Source: Chara braunii
Taxonomy: Eukaryota > Streptophyta > Charophyceae > Charales > Characeae
Length of the DNA stretch: 37,401 nucleotides
Assembly: GCA_003427395.1 (NCBI GenBank)
Contig: BFEA01000004.1
Coordinates: 6,926,563 to 6,963,963 of the forward strand
Reading direction: 5' to 3'
The notes below the pieces were generated by a model. It was not told the DNA's origin, ran no database searches, and was given only the letters and a program-made list of their open reading frames with translations. Shown here piece by piece: positions 30,891-37,401 of this stretch (position 1 is its first letter; every line of letters begins with the position of its first letter). A program made the position numbers and the translations under genes.

Positions 30891-30891
<1 letters not shown>

Positions 30892-30947
<56 letters not shown>
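30892..30947. repeat. (ATT)n microsatellite
   Basis: Uninterrupted TTA/ATT run that forms the left flank of the hAT-like element. Confidence 0.98.
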
Positions 30948-31695
30948 CAAGGTAATCGACATTGGGGACGGGCCGAGCGTCCAAACTCAAACAGCAGAAC
31001 GTATGAGACCCCTTCGAGATGCGTTCGGCTGTTCGGGCCGAACGTGGACAAAAAACAAAAAAACATAAATCAAACAATTTGAAAAAAGGATATGTTGTGC
31101 AGAAGTATAAAATAAACAACATTTGAATGAGCATTGTATCCGAATTCCTTACCAAATTTGTGATAAAAATAAAATACGGAAATTAAAACTAAAAAAAAAA
31201 AAAAAAAAAATCAATAAGCGAGCACATTTTCAACACCGCCATCTTTTTTTTTTTTTTTTTTTAAGCATAACTAAATGCCCTGAAAATTTACAGATGTGTT
31301 CTTCACATAATAAAAAACTTATAATTTTTTTTTTTAAATAATAATTTTTTGTAGGTCTTACACTGAAGTAAAAAAAAAAGTAAAAAGTAAAAAAAAACAA
31401 AATAGTGAGTGGGCTAGTACATTTTGACACCGTCATCTTTGACGATTTTTAATTTTTTTCTTGGCTTAGCAAAATGACTTCAAATTTTATAGGCACGTAC
31501 CTCACATCATAGAGAACTAAAAAAAAAAAACATTAAAAAAAACATTAAAAAAAACATATTTTTTTAGGCCCCGAAATAATTTTTGGTGGGGGCCGAACCC
31601 GAAGCGGAGGCCGAACGCCGTCGGGTTCGGACCCCGAACTCCCGTACGTACGGAGGTCGGCCCAGGACCTCTGTTCGTACGGGTTGGTGACCCTG
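30948..31695. mobile_element. probable non-autonomous hAT-type DNA transposon (748 bp)
   Basis: The left end reads CAAGGTAATCGAC. The right end, inverted, reads CAGGGTCACCAAC, matching at 9 of 13 positions. Both fit CA-GGG-type hAT ends. ATTATTAT flanks both sides (30940-30947 and 31696-31703), the 8-bp duplication expected of hAT transposases. The left flank is an (ATT)n repeat, so the duplication could be coincidental. GC-rich subterminal ends with CCGAAC/GTTCGG motifs enclose an A/T-rich core with no transposase ORF. The core contains two diverged units of about 190 bp (AGYGAGY...ACATTTTSAACACCGYCATCTTT), near 31215 and 31400. Confidence 0.68.
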
Positions 31696-31703
31696 ATTAT
31701 TAT

Positions 31704-32299
31704 ATAATTATTTTTATTATTTGATCAATATTATTATTATTATTATCCGATTCGTATTCTTCTACAAATTTTTGTTCACGACTTCCCTATTGTTCGTGGG
31801 TTTCTTTCAAATCACGTCCTTCCTTTCGTAATGGATCTTATTGATCACAAAATTTTCTTCGTCTGTGATTTTACCTTCTGACAACGTAAGGATAACCCCA
31901 ATAATTACCTTGCTTTTGTTAATAGCAAAGTAAAAATGTAGATAAAGAAAAAAATGAGATAATGATGAAGAAAATAGGAAGGGAGAAGAGGGAAGAAGAG
32001 TCGAAAAGAAGGAGGGAGGAAGAAGAAGGCAAACAAAATGGAATGCTACTACGAGGCGGAGATGAAACGGGGGATATATGAGACACAGGAGGACAAAAGA
32101 TGCTCAATGGAAGACTATGACAGATGGACGAGGGGGAATAAACGAGAGTAACAACGGGGAAAAGCGGTGTAAAAGAGAATGACGAGAATAAAAGAGAGAG
32201 CGACGAGACAAACACACAGTTAGGGAAAAGTTTAAGACAAGGGCTTTGTCGCGCCACACCCGCCTGGGAGCGCTGAACCTCACCGTCGTGTCACGCAGG
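31704..32299. other. no gene; A/G-rich
   Basis: ATT-rich at the left, then A/G-rich from about 31925 to 32225. The 112-residue minus frame is a Ser/Leu/Pro-rich shadow of it. Two RTCGYGTCACGCAGGATT blocks (32283 and 32429) belong to the adjoining repeat. Confidence 0.5.
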
Positions 32300-32720
32300 A
32301 TTTATTCATGAAAAATAAATGGTTACCACTCCGACTGTGCACGCGTGCTATACCTCTCACGACGCCCTGCGACAGGTCGGGACGTCGCCTGTCGAGCGCA
32401 TCAGTCCCGCACTGGGACCCTCCCGGTCGCGTCACGCAGGATTATGCAGGACTTGTCACGGAGAGCGTTTGCCGCTCCGGCCGAGTGCGCCAGCCGTACC
32501 TCTCGCGAGCCCCTACGACAGGACAGGGTCACACGGGACACCGCTTAACTCCACCTGCGGGAGTTGTCACCATCCCTTAGGTGGGCGTATCCCCGCTGAG
32601 CTACTGAACCACATGCGAAGACTTTTCGTTTGCAATTGCAGAGGTGGCCCAGCCGAGGGCGTTTCTCGTTCGCTGTAGCATAGGGGGTACGCGCGGTCTA
32701 ACGCCCAAAATCGAACCCGC
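32300..32720 (-). mobile_element. SINE-like dispersed repeat C, copy 3, with internal duplication
   Basis: Shares CTCCACCTGCGGGAG, CGTATCCCCGCTGAGCTACTG (A box on minus at 32603-32585), GCAATTGCAGAGGTGG and GTAGCATAGG with copy 1. CTMTACCTCTC..GACG/GAGCCC..CGACAGG blocks occur twice (near 32349 and 32497), so part is duplicated. GGGTTCGATTTTGGGC on minus at about 32718-32703 adds a B-box-like site just upstream. Confidence 0.72.
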
Positions 32721-33360
32721 ACGCGAGTCGACGTTCTGGGGGGCTGACGTCCCAAACGCGACTAAGCGTCGGTCGACTAGGACGCATCACACACACCTCG
32801 CGTTACACCACAACACTCACATCTACCCACACATAACACATAGACACACACAAAACAAGTATCACAAACAACACCACAACACCACAACACCACAACACTA
32901 TAACACTTCTAGTCCCTTCAATATCCGACCCATAACTTTATGCAGCAAGAATCAGATAAGTATCGCACGCTGGGTTCCCGAATAAGTGTCGGGCGAGCGC
33001 ATGACCTCCTCATATCAACCAGTCATGCGGACATACGCAACCATTTGTGTTGGTGGGGTAGTATGTGGTAGTTGTAGCCTCGCGGCCCTTGATATTCTCG
33101 AGGGTCGCGTTCGACACTCAAGTGTCGGTTGACATGCGCTTTGAGGGGTAATCTCTCGACACCAGACAACTGCCATGTGCGGTTGAAGACCACACCCTCT
33201 TCTGCACCCTGTGCAGAGGGGTTGAGTAGACAACTCTAAGCTGTCGTGGTGGTCAAATATCAAGGGGTTTGACTTTGACGGCTGCCACAGACTACAACGT
33301 CCAACGATAATAACTCTAGGAAGCAAGAGGTCAAAGGGGATTTTTTTTTTCTCAGTGCAA
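32721..33360. other. no gene; CA-rich DNA, 8-bp tandem repeat, hairpins
   Basis: An ACAACACC-type 8-bp unit repeats at about 32868-32909. Hairpins: CGACACT/AGTGTCG (33112-33127, 2-nt loop) and CTGCAC/GTGCAG within a longer CCCTCT/AGAGGGG stem (33195-33221). CGACACTTGAGTATCG near 19208 is a relative of the first. Confidence 0.55.
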
Positions 33361-33970
33361 CACCTACTTAATCACTATGCGCGGCCTCAATGGGTCGGGC
33401 GAACACAAGAAACATGATATAAAAGTTATGAGATAGAAGACGATCACTCTCACAATCACGATGTGGTTGCCTTCAAATATATATATACACATATAATCAT
33501 ATGCAAAACCAAATCTGAACTTCAATTCACAGAACATACCTGTAATCACATCAAAAATCCACATCAACAGAGCACACACTAAACGGGGTCAACTTCAACC
33601 ATTATTTGCGCTCACACCCCTTGCTTTAGTCATACAAGCCTCACTCTTTCCGCAACTCTCAAAATAAAGTACTCAGCATCTTTATTAAATGGTCATTCAA
33701 TTAAAGTCTGGGTAAAGACACAACCAATAAATCAAACCACACGGCCAAAGTTTTTTAGGTTGAGTGGCAAGAGTGAATTAGAGTTGAGCCGGAAATCGAA
33801 CTGTTATCAAAAGATAACAAAAGATTATCTTTGTAGGATCAAGCCTTGAATCAATTTGAATAAAGTTGACCTGCAATGCAGCACAGGCCAGTACTCAAGC
33901 CATGCTTGAGTGGTCAAGAAATAATCCTACCTTTCTAACCAACCTCTGATATCTTTCTAAAAATATAAAA
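33361..33970. other. no gene; possible inverted relative of 18.4-18.76 kb
   Basis: Short shared blocks with the reverse complement of 18.44-18.76 kb are described at that entry. ACTCAAGC/GCTTGAGT (33893-33911, 3-nt loop) is a perfect 8-bp hairpin. Confidence 0.4.
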
Positions 33971-34160
33971 AATTTCGGCAACATATCCCCTAAACAGGAT
34001 GGATTGTCAGATCTTTCCTAGCTGAAAATACTATAACTTTCTAAATTCTATAAGATTTCGGCAGTGTTTCCCGTAGGAAAAGTGTCTCCCCAAAATTTCT
34101 ACAAGTCCAAAAATGACTAACTCTTTCAGATTTGTAGAAATTTCGGCAGCGGAAAAGTGA
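33971..34160 (+). repeat. TTTCGGCA hairpin-motif repeats, plus orientation
   Basis: TTTCGGCA at 33973, 34056 and 34141. The first two are followed by TATCCCC and TTTCCC and then a purine run such as AGGAAAAGTG able to pair back; the third runs directly into GCGGAAAAGTG. The same motif lies in the opposite orientation at 17.83-18.19 kb. Confidence 0.7.
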
Positions 34161-34560
34161 GCTACCAAGATTTATACAAAGCTGAAAACAAAAATGCAAG
34201 ACAAAACTATACCTGGGACTAACTTCTGACACCTGCTTGATAACTTAGGCTCAACATTAGTCAGCATGCCCTCTGAGTGAGACCTTGAGCCAAGGTTGAT
34301 CCTAACCGTCAGCAGAGTCGGTCCTATCTCATCCCAAGCTTCCCTCCCATCATCCATCTTACCTACTTATGACTCCAGCACTTGGCGAGCATCTACAACA
34401 ACTATTCTATCAAAGAGAATACCCCAGAGATTACCCTAAAAAACATGCATAGGTGAGTACAACAACATCTCTCACCAACCCTCAGGTTCTTTTCCAGGTC
34501 ACATAGTTCGTTCAAAAACCCTCATTATTCTCTTTTTATCCTTCCTTACATAAGACATAG
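34161..34560. other. no gene seen
   Basis: Short frames only, with no recognisable repeat. It separates two hairpin-motif regions. Confidence 0.45.
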
Positions 34561-35610
34561 GGTCAGCCAACCCAACTTATGGATGTGACTGACCTGCCAA
34601 TTTATATGACTAGGCCACATCAACTTATGGTGTGACCAGTTTCTGCAAAACGATCGGCATAAGGCGTATGACCGGCCGCACAAACTTACAGTGAGGTTGG
34701 TCAGCCTGAACGTTCGGCATACACATAGAATTGAACCTCCTCAACTTATGAGGGGCCAGCCTCTGCCTGAACCACAACAAAAGGCATATGACCAAACACA
34801 ACAACTTATGTTGTGCCTGACCAACCCATACAGTGACATATAGCATAAGACCAGGTTACCCAACTCATGAGTAGTCTAGCCCCGCCCAAACAACAACAAG
34901 CGCGAATGACCGAACAACCCGCAACTTATGCGTTCGCCCGGCCTCCGCAACACAACTACATCAATAGATAAGTTTCACAATCAGATTCTGTCTTCAGACG
35001 AGTCGCCAGGTCACCTCAACTCATGAGGATCCTCACCCAAACGTCAGATATGTTTAGAAAAGGAAAATAGTCAGACTTTATATATCTCTCTGCTTCCGTG
35101 TTATCAAGGACATAGGACCAACTACCCAACTTATGGGTGAGTCAGCGTGCCCATAGTTACCCCACCATTTTGTATTGTTCATTTTTTTTCCCTCTGCTTT
35201 GTCTGCTACTGGCTTATATGGCTGAAACTCCCAACTTATGGCGTCCAGCTCGCCTGGAACAATAAAGCATAAAACTGAGTCACACCAACTTATGGTGTGG
35301 TCAGCTTCTGCCTTGACAATTGACGTAAGGCGTATGACCGGGTTCCACCAACTTATGGTGAGACTGGCCAGCCTAAACTTTCGGCATACCCAAAAAACTG
35401 GACTACCTCAACTCATGAGGAGCCCAGTTTTTGCCTGAACAAACGACGAAAGGCATATGACTAGGCACAACAACTTATGTTGTGCCTGACCAGCCCATAC
35501 AATTACATACGGCGTAGAACTAGGCTACCCAACTTATGGGTAGTCTAGCTTGTCAAATAACAAGTAAAACAAGTGCGAAAGACTGAGCAGCCCCCAACTT
35601 ACGCGTTCGC
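34561..35610. repeat. array of 16 hairpin modules with constant AACTTAT loop and changing, co-varying stems
   Basis: The loop heptamer AACTTAT (11 times), AACTCAT (3) or AACTTAC (2) begins at 34574, 34622, 34683, 34743, 34803, 34862, 34923, 35018, 35128, 35233, 35287, 35350, 35410, 35472, 35531 and 35596, mostly 59-65 bp apart. Flanking arms pair but differ: CACATC/GGTGTG, CTCCTC/GAGGGG, CACAAC/GTTGTG, CCTC/GAGG, ACCC/GGGT, CACACC/GGTGTG, AGGCACAAC/GTTGTGCCT, CTACCC/GGGTAG. Six modules from 34622 to 34923 recur in the same order at 35287-35596 (offset 665-673 bp), giving a higher-order repeat. Outer pairs also exist, such as GGTCAG/CTGACC (34561/34589) and AAAACTGG/CCAGTTTT (35394/35424). The modules at 34683, 34862, 34923, 35233 and 35596 have weak stems. 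No protein frame is credible. Confidence 0.92.
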
Positions 35611-35819
35611 CCAGCCTCCGCAACATATTTGATAGCTCTGTGTTTTCTGAATTCACACTAATAATCTTGATTAAATCAATACATATTTATCAGTTTACTT
35701 TGCAAAACAATGCCCTGAATTCAAACAAGTAAAGAAGAACAGTTGTCTTTTCTAGTCATACTTACAGTCAGGCCAATAGCAATAGGATAGTTATGTTTAA
35801 TGATAGGATCACACGCGTA
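35611..35819. other. no feature seen
   Basis: AT-rich spacer between the hairpin array and repeat family Q. Confidence 0.5.
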
Positions 35820-36320
35820 AATTGAGGGTTATACCTGAGTGTTTCCTACCCCCAGAACCCCGCCTGGGCTCCGGCAGAGCTCCCGCAATCGGTGGGGCAA
35901 CCTCCCACAGAGGCCTTGGCGCGGACCTACGGGTTGCAATCCCACCTGCCGCCTTCCTCTCGTAACCAATAGGTTAGACTGAGACTTGGAAGAATAGTAA
36001 AAGAGAATGAACAGACTCTTAGATCCACGAGGGGTGCTTTCAGACTCGCGTGAGAGGGCCTTGAAACCTTCAACGCCTGAGGGCCCCGCAATGGTGGCCA
36101 ATGAACCGCAGCCGAGATAGCCGAATCCTGACCAGATGCAGCATACCATCCCCCCTGACAATCCTCCACGTTGCGGCAGCAGCCCCTCTGTTGAGCCTGA
36201 CCCCTCCTCAGAGTTACCGTGCTCAAGACTGCAGTTACTCAGTCCAGAAAAGGCCGTGTTTCGTATAGAGCACACCCCCGTGCTCTATTCAGTCACAGGC
36301 TGTAGCAGCCTAGTGCAGCC

Positions 36321-37010
36321 GTGATGTACAGCAGCAGTAGCAGCCCACACACAACCCACCTTATGCCCACAGAATACACCCACAGGGACCAGCAGGCCCC
36401 CAGCAGCCGGCCACAGCAAGAGTCCACAGCGAGAAGCAGCGCACAGCCTGTGTGTAGTGGCAGCTTGTCCCAGCAGCAGCAAGCTCGTCCGCAAAGGCCT
36501 GGTTACTCTCTCAACCTGTCGCACTCAACAGCACAGCGCCACGTTATGCAGCAGCAACTGACCCATAATATGCAGATCATGACTACGCAGACTGTCTTCA
36601 CGATCATGAGCAGCCACATGCGTCACATAAGAGGTACCGTACCAAGTACCACTATAACATACCAATGCCACCAAGCTGCCTCCAACGAGGCACCGAGCAT
36701 GACACATCAGAAATGCAGCAGTGTGCTGTGCAACAACAGCAGCACGTCGTACTCACAATCAGCCAGCCCAACTAGTAGCAGCATGTGGTCGCTCAGTCCA
36801 CTATCTACAGTAGCCCAGACTCAAAGTTCGGCAGCGACCACAGCATATGCTCGCATAGTTCACTACCCACAGCAGTTCGAGCTCAGTAACACTAGCGGGC
36901 TCTTGCACAACTCACCGACAGAAGGAATCTGTATTGTGACCAACACCACAACCGGCGCTCAACCTCCTGACAACAGCATGGGATGGACCACCATTAAAAT
37001 CATGCATTGA
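36321..37010 (+). CDS. hypothetical Gln/Ser/Thr-rich ORF inside repeat family Q
   Basis: This 229-codon frame starts at the ATG in GTGATGTACAGC and ends at TGA (37008-37010). It is open because the DNA is CAG/CAA/AGC-rich. The product is rich in Ser, Gln, Thr and His, with SSSSS near residues 4-8 and QQQQ near residue 53. I see no domain, signal peptide or membrane segment. The corresponding region of copy A, on the minus strand (16364-16104), gives a similar start (MYYSNECSNTQQQTT against MMYSSSSSPHTTH), so the frame may descend from a shared coding sequence. Copy A's frame is much shorter. Six bases separate the upstream frame (36136-36324, which ends at 36324) from full continuity. It could be a chance ORF in low-complexity repeat DNA, an exon of an unrecognised gene, or a remnant of an element protein. 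Confidence 0.3.
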   Translation: MMYSSSSSPHTTHLMPTEYTHRDQQAPSSRPQQESTARSSAQPVCSGSLSQQQQARPQRPGYSLNLSHSTAQRHVMQQQLTHNMQIMTTQTVFTIMSSHMRHIRGTVPSTTITYQCHQAASNEAPSMTHQKCSSVLCNNSSTSYSQSASPTSSSMWSLSPLSTVAQTQSSAATTAYARIVHYPQQFELSNTSGLLHNSPTEGICIVTNTTTGAQPPDNSMGWTTIKIMH

Positions 37011-37067
37011 TGCCTCTCCCTTTTCACTCACACGCATGGAGAGGTCGTGAATAGCTGCTTTCCTTTG

Positions 37068-37300
37068 AAGGTGAGTAACATACTGACCAGCAGGTAAGTC
37101 TCAATTCCATGGTTGTCTCTTCACACCCCTCCTATCGTTGTCCTGGCCGATGGAATGAGCCCCTTCGTCCACCTACAGATAAGTCTCCAGTTTTAGGACT
37201 CACCCCCTATTATTTGAGGCGATGGGATGTGCAGTGCAGCGGCCGGCAGGTAAGTCCTTAATCCTGTTGCTTCTTCAATTATGAGCACTACAGGTACGTA
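37068..37300 (+). other. cluster of splice-donor-like sites (copy B)
   Basis: AAG|GTGAGT (37071), CAG|GTAAGT (37094), CAG|ATAAGT (37179, GT lost), CAG|GTAAGT (37250) and CAG|GTACGT (37294) lie in a row. The 71-bp spacing between the third and fourth equals that in copy A. They lie just after the Gln-rich frame, on its strand. Confidence 0.65.
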
Positions 37301-37339
37301 CTACTATTCCTAGCTCTCCTTTCTTACTTCAATAACCTC

Positions 37340-37341
<2 letters not shown>

Positions 37342-37401
<60 letters not shown>
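37342..37401. repeat. (CT)n microsatellite at the window edge
   Basis: Uninterrupted CT run that continues past the window end. Confidence 0.98.

Larger units (their letters stand above)
35820..37300 (+). repeat. dispersed repeat family Q, copy B
   Basis: Oriented opposite to copy A at 15.06-16.8 kb. The left end (35830-35985) reversed reads CGAGAGGAAGGCGGCAGG, GGGATTGCAACCCGTAGG and CGATTGCGGGAGCTCTG, nearly matching copy A. CTAACCTATTGGTTACG there is A-box-like and GGATTGCAACC is a loose B box, so the end may derive from a tRNA. The block GTGTTTCGTATAGAGCACA, CCCCCGTGCTCTATTCA (36259-36294) aligns with plus 16.34-16.40 kb inverted. A CAG/CAA-rich region with a long ORF follows, then donor-like sites. 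Its mobility class is unknown. Confidence 0.8.

Noticed and set aside
30641-31155. Minus-strand Ser/Leu and Asn repeat ORFs
   Set aside because: They are translations of AG and ATT microsatellites.
34561-35610. CRISPR array
   Set aside because: Only about 7 bases are constant per unit, the spacers are themselves repeated, the genome looks eukaryotic, and there are no cas genes.

Overview
This window looks like repeat-dominated nuclear DNA from a eukaryote with a large genome. I see no confident host gene, no functional rRNA or tRNA gene, and no bacterial-style operon. The best taxonomic clue is a decayed non-LTR retrotransposon (LINE) on the minus strand at about 2.0-5.7 kb. It has the plant-type layout: an ORF1 with a CCHC-like knuckle, and an ORF2 with reverse transcriptase and a C-terminal zf-RVT-like zinc site. 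With the tRNA-like SINE heads and the density of simple repeats, this suggests the green lineage, perhaps a streptophyte alga such as a charophyte. That placement is inference.

Layout: 1-1.7 kb, an AC microsatellite and GC-rich DNA with only shadow ORFs. 2.0-5.7 kb, the dead, internally deleted LINE. 5.7-15 kb, SINE-like copies, short tandem repeats, hairpins, a poly-T/N assembly gap and a leftover 38-bp Nextera mate-pair junction adapter (an artefact). 15.06-16.8 kb and 35.8-37.3 kb, two inverted copies of one dispersed family carrying a Gln/Ser/Thr-rich ORF and splice-donor-like sites. 17-18.2 kb, tandem arrays and a TTTCGGCA hairpin motif that recurs near 34 kb. 19.5-22.2 kb, a SINE-like repeat, an array of nine hairpins and a fragment of the inverted family. 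23.1-26.3 kb, a repeat with a 45-bp inverted repeat, then degenerate modules each ending in AGGTAYGT-like sites. 26.3-28.2 kb, pyrimidine-rich DNA. 28.26-29.7 kb, tRNA-like heads, a hairpin chain and second copies of earlier repeats. 30.9-31.7 kb, a probable non-autonomous hAT-type element with an 8-bp target duplication. 32.3-33.7 kb, a third copy of the 19.5-kb repeat. 34.56-35.6 kb, a striking array of 16 hairpin modules.

The unusual theme is DNA made of serial hairpins. In the 34.56-35.6 kb array the loop (AACTTAT) is nearly constant while the two stem arms change together from module to module. A second array at 20.97-21.5 kb does the same with terminal stems. This, with the inverted Gln-rich repeat family, is the best candidate here for something undescribed.
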